Below are positions 26,659 to 39,770 of a stretch of DNA of 64,000 nucleotides, piece by piece. The translations under genes and the position numbers were made by a program. This DNA comes from Caldisericum exile_A (lineage in GTDB: Bacteria; Caldisericota; Caldisericia; Caldisericales; Caldisericaceae), in the NCBI RefSeq assembly GCF_047785965.1, contig NZ_JBLOBF010000001.1:1-64000 (forward strand), written 5' to 3'. Each line of letters starts with the position of its first letter. Position 1 is the first letter of the stretch. The notes beneath the pieces were generated by a model. It ran no database searches, was not told where the DNA came from, and saw only the letters and a program-made list of their open reading frames with translations.

Positions 26659-27683
26659 TGGATAGAATGAGTCTTCAGATTTTGAGAGCCTTATGGAAAA
26701 GGCCTCTTGATATATGGGAACTTATAATAATGCAGGATAATGATATTAAAAGTTTATATGATACTCTTGAAAATTTAAAAGAAAGAAAATTGATTGAATA
26801 TTCCGGCAACAAAATTAAGATAACAGAAGCAGGAATTTTAGAATTAAAAAAGAATAATTCAATGCCCTATATTGATACAAAGTGTCCTTATTGCCATGGT
26901 AAAATTCATGACCCATCATATTTTAAGGATATTCTTGAGACTTTCAAGGAGATTTTTAAGAATCGCCCCTTAGAAACAACCGAGTTTGATCAAGGAGTTG
27001 TAAGCGAAGAAAATTCAGTAAGGCGTCTTGAATTTGTCTATGAAAGGGGGGACCTTGAAGGAAAAGAGATATTTTTCCTTGGAGATGATGATTTAACAAG
27101 TATAGTTTTTGCTCTTTCAAAGATGCCAAAAAGAGTTGTAGTTGTTGATATCGATAAGAGAATAGTCGATTATATAAATGAGGTTTCTAAAGATTATAAG
27201 TTAAATATTGAAGCATATAATTACAATGCAGCAGACAGATTAGATGAGGAATTTATAAATAAATTTGATACTTTTTTAACAGACCCTGTTGAGACTGTAA
27301 AGGGTATGCAACTATTTCTTTCACGTTGTGTTCATTCTCTTAAAGGAAAAGGCTCTTCTGGATATTTTGGGTTGAGTCATTTTGAATCCTCCCTTAAGAA
27401 ATGGTTTGAGGTTGAGAAAGATCTTCTTGATATGAATCTTGTTATTACTGATATGCTAAGGGACTTTAATGAATATCTGCTTGTTAGCGAAAGGATACTT
27501 CATGAAGGATATTATGTTGTTGAAAAAGCTCCTGTTAAGGTTTTACCACCAACATTTTCGTGGTATAGATCGACATTTATTAGAGTTGAACTTGTAGATT
27601 CGCCAAAGCCTAAAATTGTTGATGGCGTGAATTGGGACCGTTCTCTTTACTTTGACGATGAGACTTATGTTGTGAGGCCATAA
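26659..27683 (+). CDS. bpsA: Branched-chain polyamine synthase (N4-bis(aminopropyl)spermidine synthase)
   Basis: Aminopropyltransferase making quaternary branched polyamines from spermidine, known in thermophilic bacteria and archaea; 341 aa. An N-terminal winged-helix-like region (1-65) is followed by a CPYC pair (76-79) and the Rossmann catalytic domain with the diagnostic GDDD motif at 142-145. The C-terminal WYRST segment is typical. The ATG at 26659 has GGAGGT at correct spacing; an upstream in-frame start is rejected. Product polyamines are thought to stabilise nucleic acids at high temperature. One-base overlap with comM. Confidence 0.9.
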
Positions 27684-29203
27684 TGCTCTCTAAGGTTAAA
27701 ACAACAACGCTTAAGGGTATTGATGGAGTTGAAGTCCTTGTTGAAGTTGATATAGGAAATGGACTTCCCTCTTTTACAATTGTTGGGTTGCCCACTGAAA
27801 GTGTTGAAGAATCAAAGGAACGTGTGAGGGCAGCCATCAAAAATGCAGGTTTTGAATTTCCAATTCGGAAAATAACTGTTAATCTTGCACCTGCCGATGT
27901 TAAGAAAGATGGAACATATTTCGATTTACCCATTGCCGTGGGGATTCTTTCGATAATAGGTGTTGTAAAAGATCAGGATAAAATGAATGATTTTTACTTT
28001 TTGGGAGAACTGTCGCTTGATGGTAGTATACGGAAAATTGTTGGTGCATTGCCAATGGTTTCTTCTCTTAAAAAAGGTTCAAAAGTAATTGCTCCTTACG
28101 ATTTAATGAGTGAGATAAGCATTGTTGAAGATGTCGATATTTACTTTGTTAAACACTTAAAGGAAGTTGTCGAATTCATTAACGGGGATAGATCTATTGA
28201 ACCTGTGAGGACTGATCTAACAAAAATTCTTGAATCGGAATTTTTAGAGGAAGAGGATTTCTCGGATATAAAAGGGCAATACCAAGCAAAAAGAGCAGTG
28301 GAGATTGCCGTTGCAGGTGGACATAACATAGTTATGATTGGTTCACCTGGGTCAGGTAAGACACTTATTGCAAGAAGAATTCCGTCAATCTTTCCGCCAC
28401 TTACAAAGGAAGAGTCACTTGAGATTACAAAAATTTATAGTGTGTCTAATTTATTGGGAAGTGGTGTTGTTAATAAAAGACCATTTAGATCTCCTCACTC
28501 TTCTGCTACTCTTCCCTCAATAATTGGAGGTGGAAACCCAGTAAAACCGGGAGAAGTAAGTCTTTCGCATAATGGAGTTTTATTTTTAGATGAATTGGGA
28601 GAATTTAGAAGAGATGTTCTTGAATCTCTAAGGCAACCCATGGAAGATGGGTTTGTAGTTATAACAAGAGCTAAAGAAAGAGTTATGTTTCCCTCTAACT
28701 TTATGCTTGTTGCCGCAATGAATCCTTGTCCTTGTGGATGGTTTGGAGATAAAGAACATCCATGCACTTGTTCTATTTCGGAAATTAAGAGATATAGGAA
28801 TAGAGTATCAGGTCCCATATGGGATCGATTTGACATCCAAATTGAAGTGCCAAGACTTTTGCCTCATGAACTTGTTCATGATTCGAAATCAGAATCATCA
28901 AAATCCATAAGGGATAGGGTTATTAAAGCTCGAATTATTCAACAGGAAAGATACAAAGACACGAAGATTAAAAATAACGCCTCTCTTACGCCACGTTCAA
29001 TAAAGGCTTTTATAAAATTAGGACATGAAGAGAAAGTTTTCCTTGAAAATGCATCAACAAGACTTGGACTTACTGGAAGGGGATTTGATAAGATTCTTAA
29101 AGTTGCCCGAACCATTGCAGACATTGAAGGAAGTGAGCTTGTGCGACTTCCTCATATTGCAGAAGCACTTCAATATAGATTTGACCTTTCTCTTAATACC
29201 TGA
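27683..29203 (+). CDS. comM: YifB/ComM-family Mg-chelatase-like AAA+ ATPase
   Basis: A 506-aa AAA+ protein. The N-terminal Lon-like domain (IVGLPTESVEESKERVRAAI) comes first, then Walker A GSPGSGKT, Walker B GVLFLDELGEF, and a zinc-like Cys cluster in NPCPCGWFGDKEHPCTC. ComM is a helicase that promotes branch migration during natural transformation; the general family role is homologous recombination. Start by TAATG overlap with bpsA. No competence genes are next to it. Confidence 0.92.
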   Translation: MLSKVKTTTLKGIDGVEVLVEVDIGNGLPSFTIVGLPTESVEESKERVRAAIKNAGFEFPIRKITVNLAPADVKKDGTYFDLPIAVGILSIIGVVKDQDKMNDFYFLGELSLDGSIRKIVGALPMVSSLKKGSKVIAPYDLMSEISIVEDVDIYFVKHLKEVVEFINGDRSIEPVRTDLTKILESEFLEEEDFSDIKGQYQAKRAVEIAVAGGHNIVMIGSPGSGKTLIARRIPSIFPPLTKEESLEITKIYSVSNLLGSGVVNKRPFRSPHSSATLPSIIGGGNPVKPGEVSLSHNGVLFLDELGEFRRDVLESLRQPMEDGFVVITRAKERVMFPSNFMLVAAMNPCPCGWFGDKEHPCTCSISEIKRYRNRVSGPIWDRFDIQIEVPRLLPHELVHDSKSESSKSIRDRVIKARIIQQERYKDTKIKNNASLTPRSIKAFIKLGHEEKVFLENASTRLGLTGRGFDKILKVARTIADIEGSELVRLPHIAEALQYRFDLSLNT

Positions 29204-29204
29204 T

Positions 29205-29672
29205 TTAAAAGAAAAATATAATATCAATAATTGCAATAAGAAGTCCTAAAAGAAAGCCTATAAAGACTTCTATTCCAGAATGTCCTACAAGCTCTTTAAA
29301 AGTTTCAATGTCAATGCTCTCTCTTAGTCTTTTACCAAGGGGTGTTTCAAAAAATATCTCATTCATTGTTTTTGCGTGTTTTCCAACTTCCCTTCTTACA
29401 GAAATAGCATCGAAAACGACTATCGCAGAGAATACAAATGCAATCGAAAAATAGGGTGAGTCAAATCCAAATTTTGCTCCCAAAAGAATTGTTAATGTTG
29501 TTACTGTTGCTGTGTGGGAACTTGGGTTGCCACCAGTTGAAGTGAGCATCTCCCAATCCCATTCTTTCTCAACTAAATATGTAAATATAACCTTAAGTAC
29601 TTGTGCAATGATGTTAGAAAAGATAGAAGCTATAAGTATATTATTAGAAAATAACTGTGTAAGTATATTCAT
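29205..29672 (-). CDS. Divergent PAP2-family membrane protein (DUF212)
   Basis: A 155-aa membrane protein with about four helices, related to acid phosphatase/vanadium-dependent haloperoxidase proteins (DUF212, YuiD-like). The motif TGGNPSSHTATVTTL is the diverged phosphatase signature, and DAISVRREVGKHAKTMNEI follows. Start at 29672 because TACAAT lies 6 bases upstream, overlapping the opposite promoter; a more distal in-frame start would lie inside queH. The two starts are divided by only 14 bases. Confidence 0.8.
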   Translation of the reverse strand: MNILTQLFSNNILIASIFSNIIAQVLKVIFTYLVEKEWDWEMLTSTGGNPSSHTATVTTLTILLGAKFGFDSPYFSIAFVFSAIVVFDAISVRREVGKHAKTMNEIFFETPLGKRLRESIDIETFKELVGHSGIEVFIGFLLGLLIAIIDIIFFF

Positions 29673-29674
29673 AC

Positions 29675-29684
29675 TATAATTGTA
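29675..29684. promoter_or_regulatory. Overlapping divergent -10 boxes
   Basis: TATAAT on + (29675-29680) lies 6 bases before the queH ATG. TACAAT on - (29679-29684) lies 6 bases before the DUF212 ATG. The two hexamers share two base pairs, so only one polymerase could open this DNA at a time. Confidence 0.6.
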
Positions 29685-29686
29685 AT

Positions 29687-30307
29687 ATGAAAGATAGAAA
29701 AAATAAACAGATTTTGCCGAGAGGAAATTTTGAGAAAGTGCTTTTGCATATTTGTTGTGCACCTGATGCGACGTATCCTGTGCTTTTACTCAAAGGTCTC
29801 CATTTCAATGTAACTGGATTTTTCTACAATCCCAATATTCATCCAAAAGAAGAATACGAAAAAAGACTTGAAGAGGTGAGAAAACTTTCAGAATACCAAA
29901 ACTTTCCTCTTATCGTTGGCGAGTATAACGATGAAGTTTTGAGGAGTTGGTTCTATTTGGTTCGAGGTCTTGAAAAAGAACAAGAGGGAGGAAATAGATG
30001 TTATCTTTGTTATAAAGAACGTCTTGAAAGAACCGCAAAACTTGCACATGACCTCGGCTTTGATTATTTTACTACTACTATAACTATCAGTCCGCATAAA
30101 AGGTCTGACTGGGTCTTTGAAATTGCTCATGAACTTGAGAATATATATGGAGTAAAATTTCTTGAGATTGATTTCAAAAAGAAGAACGGCTTCAAGGCAA
30201 GCGTTATTTTAAGCAAATACTACGGGCTTTACAGGCAAAATTACTGTGGGTGTATTTTCTCAAAAGTTGAATCAGATTATATAAGAAGAATTAGAACGCA
30301 AGAATAG
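29687..30307 (+). CDS. queH: Epoxyqueuosine reductase QueH
   Basis: Last step of queuosine tRNA modification, reducing epoxyqueuosine; 206 aa. The DUF208 pattern is clear: a Cys-Cys pair in LLHICCAPDA, YNPNIHPKEEYEKR, the Cys pair in RCYLCYKERL, TTTITISPHK and a C-terminal NYCGCIFS. QueH is the non-homologous alternative to QueG. No other queuosine genes are adjacent, so precursor salvage or genes elsewhere are implied. Probably leaderless from the TATAAT box. Confidence 0.9.
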   Translation: MKDRKNKQILPRGNFEKVLLHICCAPDATYPVLLLKGLHFNVTGFFYNPNIHPKEEYEKRLEEVRKLSEYQNFPLIVGEYNDEVLRSWFYLVRGLEKEQEGGNRCYLCYKERLERTAKLAHDLGFDYFTTTITISPHKRSDWVFEIAHELENIYGVKFLEIDFKKKNGFKASVILSKYYGLYRQNYCGCIFSKVESDYIRRIRTQE

Positions 30308-30496
30308 TTAAATTAATGTTATTTTTACATAAAGATCATTCAAAATCTAAATTAGGCTAATTTTTATTATTGTAGTTTCTCATTCAAAAATAATCTAAAT
30401 TTTGAAAATATTTGTCTTTTAAATTGCGCAAACTCGTTATTTTAACACATCTATCTGGAATTTTGAAAGAATTTTTGAAAATCTTCCTATCCCCTC

Positions 30497-30525
30497 TTGA
30501 CACAGGATATAGTTTTTGGTATTAT
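30497..30525 (+). promoter_or_regulatory. rRNA operon promoter P1
   Basis: TTGACA (30497-30502), a 17-bp spacer and TATTAT (30520-30525). The 190 bases upstream (30308-30496) hold no gene and are very A/T-rich with A- and T-tracts, as in UP elements. Downstream a 6-bp hairpin (30540-30545 with 30556-30561) lies in the leader. Confidence 0.85.
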
Positions 30526-30604
30526 TGTAATCGCTGAGACTCAAGGAACCGAAAACTTGAGCAAGGCACCTTGAAAAAAGTAGAATGTCTTGGGGTTATC
30601 CCCC

Positions 30605-30632
30605 TTGACAAGAGAGTAAAAAGTAGTATAAT
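30605..30632 (+). promoter_or_regulatory. rRNA operon promoter P2
   Basis: TTGACA (30605-30610), a 16-bp spacer and a perfect TATAAT (30627-30632). It lies 107 bases downstream of P1 and just upstream of the 16S leader, giving the tandem P1-P2 arrangement common for rRNA operons. Confidence 0.88.
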
Positions 30633-30665
30633 AGTGTGCCTATGTAAAGATAGGCAAGTTGGTAC

Positions 30666-30687
30666 AGCGGATTGTACCTTGAAAACT
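30666..30687 (+). repeat. Direct repeat copy 1, in the 16S leader
   Basis: A 22-base sequence (beginning AGCGGATTGTACC, ending AAAACT) that recurs exactly at 32381-32402 before 23S. Part of it is complementary to the 23S trailer near 35457-35468. Confidence 0.85.
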
Positions 30688-30703
30688 AAACAGCGAAAGT
30701 AAG
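30682..30703 (+). repeat. 16S processing stem, 5' arm
   Basis: Pairs with 32333-32355 downstream of 16S: 22 bases match with one extra T on the 3' side. It brings both ends of 16S together as an RNase III-type processing stalk. RNase III (rnc) is encoded in this window. Confidence 0.85.
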
Positions 30704-30716
30704 GCCCTTTGAATAT

Positions 30717-32273
<1,557 letters not shown>

Positions 32274-32332
32274 TAAGGAGCATCCTTAAAATCGGTGTGT
32301 TTTTTAAGTTTCTCGTCGAAACTTATTTGGGT

Positions 32333-32355
32333 CTTACTTTTCGCTGTTTAGTTTT
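32333..32355 (+). repeat. 16S processing stem, 3' arm
   Basis: Complement of 30682-30703 in the 16S leader. The 140-base 16S-23S spacer holds no tRNA gene; it contains this arm, a small GAGGG/CCCTC hairpin (about 32356-32371), and the start of the 23S stalk. Confidence 0.85.
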
Positions 32356-32380
32356 GAGGGCACAGTCCCTCTGCTGTTAA

Positions 32381-32412
32381 AGCGGATTGTACCTTGAAAA
32401 CTGCATGTGGGT

Positions 32413-32420
<8 letters not shown>
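32381..32420 (+). repeat. Direct repeat copy 2 and 23S processing stem, 5' arm
   Basis: Bases 32381-32402 repeat the 16S leader copy exactly. Bases 32384-32420 pair almost perfectly with 35433-35468 after 23S, forming a stalk of about 36 bp for RNase III processing. Confidence 0.88.
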
Positions 32421-35432
<3,012 letters not shown>

Positions 35433-35440
<8 letters not shown>

Positions 35441-35468
35441 ACCCCATGCAGTTTTGAAGGTACAATCC
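35433..35468 (+). repeat. 23S processing stem, 3' arm
   Basis: Near-perfect complement of 32384-32420. It also fills the short spacer between 23S and 5S. Its last 12 bases (35457-35468) could alternatively pair with the identical sequence in the 16S leader. Confidence 0.88.
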
Positions 35469-35472
35469 TTTT

Positions 35473-35592
<120 letters not shown>

Positions 35593-35607
35593 TTTTTTAT
35601 TTTTTTT
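35593..35607 (+). terminator. rRNA operon terminator T-tract
   Basis: A run of 14 T interrupted by one A immediately follows the terminal helix of 5S; the 5S stem appears to serve as the terminator hairpin. Confidence 0.65.
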
Positions 35608-35622
35608 GCATTTTGAACTGTG

Positions 35623-35628
35623 TATAAT
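35623..35628 (+). promoter_or_regulatory. -10 box of a leaderless promoter
   Basis: TATAAT ends 6 bases before the ATG at 35635; no Shine-Dalgarno sequence. It lies only 15 bases after the rRNA terminator T-tract. Confidence 0.6.
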
Positions 35629-35634
35629 TTACAA

Positions 35635-36534
35635 ATGGCAAAACTTAAAAGTCTCATAGATAATTTTACTTTCAGTATACTTTCACTTTCGCTTATCTGG
35701 GGGTCAGATTATATACTTATTAAAATCATCATAAAGAGTTTTCATCCAATTCTTTTTGTGTCATTAAAACTTCTTATTGGAGCAATATCAATTTTTATAA
35801 TCTTAAAGTTCATTTTAAAGAGGAATATTATATTTGAAAAAAATGCATTAATTTTTGTTTTGAGTGCGGCCTTTTTTGACACATTTTTACCCCAAATTCT
35901 TATATCTTTCGGTGAAAGGACTGTTCCAAGCTATATTGCATCTTTATTATTGGCAAGTTCGCCAATTTTTGCATTGATATTTTCAATTTTATTTACGAAT
36001 GAAAAGCTAAATTGCAAATTAGTTCCTTATTTTCTGTTTGGATTTTTAGGTGTATTTTTCATTTTCTTTAACGAATTCATCAAAGCAAAGATTTCAATTA
36101 ATATACTGAATTTATTGCTTGTAGCGTTTGCTTCGATTTCTTATGCGATTGGGGTTATTCTTCTTAAGAAGGTTTCAAGCTTTATGGATGCATTTACATC
36201 ATCTTTCTATTTGATGATATTTGGTTTTTTGTTTTCATTGATTGCAATTCCAATTTTTAAACTTCCAGCGCCAGATTTCACTTATCAGTCTATTTTTGCT
36301 CTTATTTTTGCTGGCGTTGTACTCAATGGGATTGGATATACATATTTCTTTTACGCAATATCAAAGTTTGGTGCAGGAAAGTCTTCTTTTGTTGGCTACC
36401 TTGTTCCGTTTTTTTCTACGCTTTACGGCACACTTCTTCTTAAAGAAAAACTTACAATATATGCAGTTTTGGGTGGTATATTAATTCTTATTTCAAGTTA
36501 TTTTATAAATCGAGTAAATTTAAAAGGGGATTAA
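35635..36534 (+). CDS. EamA/DMT-family transporter
   Basis: A 299-aa membrane protein with about ten helices in two EamA-like halves, typical of drug/metabolite exporters (RhaT/YdcZ/YedA group). The first half opens with LSLIWGSDYILIKI, the second with LLVAFASISYAIGVILLKK. Substrate unknown. The ATG at 35635 is chosen because the TATAAT-N6 spacing fits; an in-frame GTG further upstream overlaps the -10 box. It converges with ffh with a 4-base overlap. Confidence 0.85.
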   Translation: MAKLKSLIDNFTFSILSLSLIWGSDYILIKIIIKSFHPILFVSLKLLIGAISIFIILKFILKRNIIFEKNALIFVLSAAFFDTFLPQILISFGERTVPSYIASLLLASSPIFALIFSILFTNEKLNCKLVPYFLFGFLGVFFIFFNEFIKAKISINILNLLLVAFASISYAIGVILLKKVSSFMDAFTSSFYLMIFGFLFSLIAIPIFKLPAPDFTYQSIFALIFAGVVLNGIGYTYFFYAISKFGAGKSSFVGYLVPFFSTLYGTLLLKEKLTIYAVLGGILILISSYFINRVNLKGD

Positions 36535-37841
36535 AATCTAAATTTTGATATATCAAGATTCTTAAGGTTTTTCGATAATTTTTTGAAATTTTCAAAGTTT
36601 TTGAGAAGTTGATTTACTTCTGCTTTGCTTACATGAGTGCCCTTAGCAATGCGTTCTTTTCTTGATGCATTTATAATTTCTGGATGTGCTCTTTCTTCCT
36701 TTGTCATTGCGTTTATGATAGCAATCATCCTTCTCAATGCCTTTTCATCCATATACTCTTTTGGAATCTTTAGATTTGAAAAATTTGGAAGCATTGAGAA
36801 TACTTTCGATAGTCCTCCCATTTTAAGAAGACTTTCAAGTTGCATCTTTAAATCATTTAAGTCAAAATTTCCACTTTGGAAATCTTTTGCTATTTTTTCA
36901 CTCTCTTCAAGAGAAATTGCCTCTTGTGCCTTTTCAAAGAGTCCTTTTAAATCTCCTCTTCCAACCAATCTTGAAATAAGAGCATCGCCGTCAAATGGTT
37001 CAAGATCTTGAATTTTTTCTCCAGTTCCAACAAACTTTACAGGGCTCCCCGTTACATATCTAAAGGATAAAACACTACCACCTTTAGCAGATGAATCAAA
37101 TTTTGTAAATATGCCCCCTGTTATCTTGAGATATTCTTTAAAGCCCTTTACTATATCCAATGAGGTTTGTCCCAAGGTAACATCCATTACCATGAGTGTC
37201 TCTGGATCCTCAAAATAGTTGTTTATTAACTTCAATTCTTCCATAAGAGGGGTGTCTATCTCTTTTCTCCCAGCAGTATCTATGATAGCGACATTAAAAC
37301 CATTTTTTTCCATATATGAATCAATTTTAGATAGAGCAATTCTCATATTTTCTTCATTTCTTAAATCAAGATAAGCAATGTCATTTGATTTTCCAAGTTG
37401 AATAAGTTGATCGAAACTTGCAGGACGTTTGAAATCAAAAGGCACGAGAATTGGATTGTAATTTAATTTCTTCTTTAGATAATATCCAAGTTTGGCAGCT
37501 GTGGTAGTTTTACCGTTTCCCTGTAAACCTACAAGTATAATGAAGTTTTTACCTCCATGAAGTTTTAGCTTTTCTGAGTGTCCAACGTAGTCTACAAGGA
37601 CTGAATATAAAATTGACAAAATTTGTTCAGCGGGAGTGAAACTCTCTAGCACTTTTGAGGACTTTGCCTCAGTTTCAACTTTCTCGGTAATTTCTTTTAC
37701 AAGCTTATAATTAACATCTGCTTCAAGTAGTGCAAATCTAATTTCTTTAATAGCTGCTTTTATATCTGCTTCACTTAAATGGCCTTTTGAACGTAGCTTT
37801 TTAAGGACTGTGTTTATGCTTTCCTTTAAAGATTCAAAAAT
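36531..37841 (-). CDS. ffh: Signal recognition particle protein Ffh, ATT start
   Basis: SRP GTPase that targets nascent membrane proteins, 436 aa if started at ATT 37841. The N domain (FESLKESINTVLKKL... LLEADVNYK) is complete only with this start. The P-loop GLQGNGKTTTAAKL starts at residue 105. G4/G5 elements TKFD and GTGEKI follow, and the Met-rich M domain covers about 300-436. No ATG, GTG or TTG occurs in frame upstream or before codon 64 (GTG), where the N domain would be lost. AGGAGG lies 6 bases before the ATT. Last gene of rpmF-rnc-ftsY-ylxM-ffh, 10 bases after ylxM. Confidence 0.92.
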   Translation of the reverse strand: MFESLKESINTVLKKLRSKGHLSEADIKAAIKEIRFALLEADVNYKLVKEITEKVETEAKSSKVLESFTPAEQILSILYSVLVDYVGHSEKLKLHGGKNFIILVGLQGNGKTTTAAKLGYYLKKKLNYNPILVPFDFKRPASFDQLIQLGKSNDIAYLDLRNEENMRIALSKIDSYMEKNGFNVAIIDTAGRKEIDTPLMEELKLINNYFEDPETLMVMDVTLGQTSLDIVKGFKEYLKITGGIFTKFDSSAKGGSVLSFRYVTGSPVKFVGTGEKIQDLEPFDGDALISRLVGRGDLKGLFEKAQEAISLEESEKIAKDFQSGNFDLNDLKMQLESLLKMGGLSKVFSMLPNFSNLKIPKEYMDEKALRRMIAIINAMTKEERAHPEIINASRKERIAKGTHVSKAEVNQLLKNFENFKKLSKNLKNLDISKFRF

Positions 37842-37851
37842 GGTATGCCTC

Positions 37852-38220
37852 CTAATCCAAGTCTTTTAATTGTTCAAATAGTTTATTCAAAGTTTGCACA
37901 TCCTCTTTTGAGAGTTCTTTTTTGGAAAGGATGCCCTCAATTTCAAGGAATATTTTCATTTTTCTTCTTCTTTTTTCTAATAATTTTGATTTTGTTTCAC
38001 ATCTTTCCATTTTGTTGATGCCACGTCTTATGTGATCATGAATTGCCTGCCTTGAAACTTTTAACTTCTTTGCAATGGCAGCTCCACTTAAGGCTGGGTC
38101 AGTATAAAGTGTGAGAATCTTTCTTTCTTTATCCGTGAGTAAATTTGAATAAACTTCCAGTAATTCTTTTACTCTTGCTTTTTTTATAAGTTTCTTTTCT
38201 CTTGGCGTTATGTTTTTCAT
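37852..38220 (-). CDS. ylxM: YlxM-like SRP-operon DNA-binding protein
   Basis: A 122-aa helical protein with a sigma-70 region 4-like helix-turn-helix (LLTDKERKILTLYTDPALSGAAIAKKLKVSRQAIHDHI, read as an LTxxER...SRQAIxDH pattern, about residues 26-70). This matches the UPF0122/YlxM family, nearly always encoded with ffh and ftsY. It modulates SRP function in some Gram-positives; the name is assigned on family and context. It sits between ftsY (4-base overlap) and ffh. Confidence 0.88.
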   Translation of the reverse strand: MKNITPREKKLIKKARVKELLEVYSNLLTDKERKILTLYTDPALSGAAIAKKLKVSRQAIHDHIRRGINKMERCETKSKLLEKRRRKMKIFLEIEGILSKKELSKEDVQTLNKLFEQLKDLD

Positions 38221-39050
38221 TTAGTACCTCCCGTTAGTTTGTGTATGTAAGTATCGACAGAAAATTCTTCTAAATCTTCAATTCCCTCACCTGTTCCAAT
38301 GAATTTAACTGGGATTTTATAGGTTTGAACAATTGGAACAACGACTCCTGGTGCACTATTTGAGTCGAATTTAGTGAGTATAATGCCTGTAACATTTATT
38401 GCTTTTACGAATGCTTCCATTTGATTAAATGCATTCAAGCCTGTGAGACTATCAAGTACAAGAAAAACCTCATTTATATGTCCTTTTTTATTAAGTATAA
38501 CCTTCTCTATTTTTGTTAATTCTCTAAGTAGGTTTTCATTTGTTTCGACTCTTCCTGAGGTATCAACAAGAATTAGATCATAGATGCCTTCTTTTGAAAG
38601 TCCATCAAATACAACGCTTGCAGGGTCTTGACCTGATTGCCCTTTAACTATATCAACGTCAATACGTTCTGCCCATATTGAGAGCTGTTCCGTTGCACCA
38701 GATCTAAAGGTGTCACCTGCGATAAGTAAAATATTTTTAAATCCTCTCTTTTTCTGGTAATTTGCTATTTTTGCAATACTTGTTGTTTTGCCAGATCCAT
38801 TTGATCCAGCAAAGACAAAAATCACAGGCTTTGGCCCATCCGTATTAACTTTTGTATCAACACTGTTGAATGTTTCTCTAATTAGTTTTTCAAAAAGCTC
38901 CAAATAGTCAATTTTGCTTTCCTTAAGTTTTTCTATAAACTCTTCTGTGAACTTTATTCCGAAATTTTTTGAAATAAGAAATTCTTCAATTTCTTCTGTT
39001 GCTAAATCCTTTTTGCTAAACAGATTTTTCAATTTCTCGAATATATTCAT
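38217..39050 (-). CDS. ftsY: Signal recognition particle receptor FtsY
   Basis: SRP receptor GTPase of the NG type, 277 aa. The N domain starts MNIFEKLKNLFSKK. The P-loop is GSNGSGKTTSIAKI; DTSGR is G3; TKFDS is G4. It lacks the long acidic A domain of E. coli FtsY. I prefer the ATG at 39050 over in-frame TTG codons at 39062 and 39056. It overlaps the end of rnc by 35 bases, so translation is coupled. Partner Ffh is two genes downstream. Confidence 0.9.
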   Translation of the reverse strand: MNIFEKLKNLFSKKDLATEEIEEFLISKNFGIKFTEEFIEKLKESKIDYLELFEKLIRETFNSVDTKVNTDGPKPVIFVFAGSNGSGKTTSIAKIANYQKKRGFKNILLIAGDTFRSGATEQLSIWAERIDVDIVKGQSGQDPASVVFDGLSKEGIYDLILVDTSGRVETNENLLRELTKIEKVILNKKGHINEVFLVLDSLTGLNAFNQMEAFVKAINVTGIILTKFDSNSAPGVVVPIVQTYKIPVKFIGTGEGIEDLEEFSVDTYIHKLTGGTK

Positions 39051-39753
39051 TCTCAAGTGCAACCTCAGCAGCTTTTTCTTCTGCTTCTTTCTTAGTTTTT
39101 CCTTTTCCTTCTCCTAAAACTTTTCCGTTGAGCCTTACTTCCGCAACAAAATATTTTGTATCGTCGATCTTTTCCTCTTTCACAATTCTGTATTCAGGGA
39201 CTTTATGTATGACCTTTTGAATTTTCTCTTGCAGTTTTGTTTTTGCGTCAATAGTTTCAATGCTACCTGCATTCTCAAGTTCTGTTTTGAAAACATTCGT
39301 TATAAATTTTTCTGCTTCTTCGAAACCGAAGCACAGAAATATTGCAGCTGTTAATGCCTCAAATGCATCTGCAAGAATTGCTCCTTTAAATTTACCACCA
39401 CTTTTATTTTCTCCCTTTCCAAAGAGCATTAAATCTCCAATTCCAACAATCTCTGCTTTTTTTGAAAGGCTCTTTTCGGAAACAAGATAAGCCCTTTTTC
39501 TACTCAATTCACCTTCAGTTAAATCCTTATAAGTGCAGAGAAGATAATGAGTGATTGAAAGCGAAAGGACGGAATCTCCCAAAAACTCAAGCCTTTCATT
39601 CGAACGGTAATTTTTGTGTTCTCCTGAAAAAGATGAGTGAGTAACTGCAGTTATAAAGGTTTCTCTGCATCTCTTGGGAATCTTCCGTCCTACAATCTTC
39701 TCCAAGGCATCAATTCGTTCTTTAAAAGCCTTTTCTAAAGGTTTCTCTGCCAT
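39016..39753 (-). CDS. rnc: Ribonuclease III
   Basis: Double-strand-specific endoribonuclease of 245 aa. The signature NERLEFLGDSVLSL is at 52-65 with catalytic Glu/Asp; the second acidic site is in LADAFEALTAAIF. A C-terminal dsRBD (about 170-240) has the KTKKEAEEKAAEVAL helix. It would process the long rRNA stalks encoded in this window. It follows rpmF by 17 bases and overlaps ftsY. Confidence 0.95.
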   Translation of the reverse strand: MAEKPLEKAFKERIDALEKIVGRKIPKRCRETFITAVTHSSFSGEHKNYRSNERLEFLGDSVLSLSITHYLLCTYKDLTEGELSRKRAYLVSEKSLSKKAEIVGIGDLMLFGKGENKSGGKFKGAILADAFEALTAAIFLCFGFEEAEKFITNVFKTELENAGSIETIDAKTKLQEKIQKVIHKVPEYRIVKEEKIDDTKYFVAEVRLNGKVLGEGKGKTKKEAEEKAAEVALENEYIREIEKSV

Positions 39754-39770
39754 GAGAGATCTTTAAAGAA

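Noticed and set aside
32274..32412. tRNA genes in the 16S-23S spacer
   Set aside because: No cloverleaf or GTTCGA-type T loop is present; the spacer is filled by processing stems.
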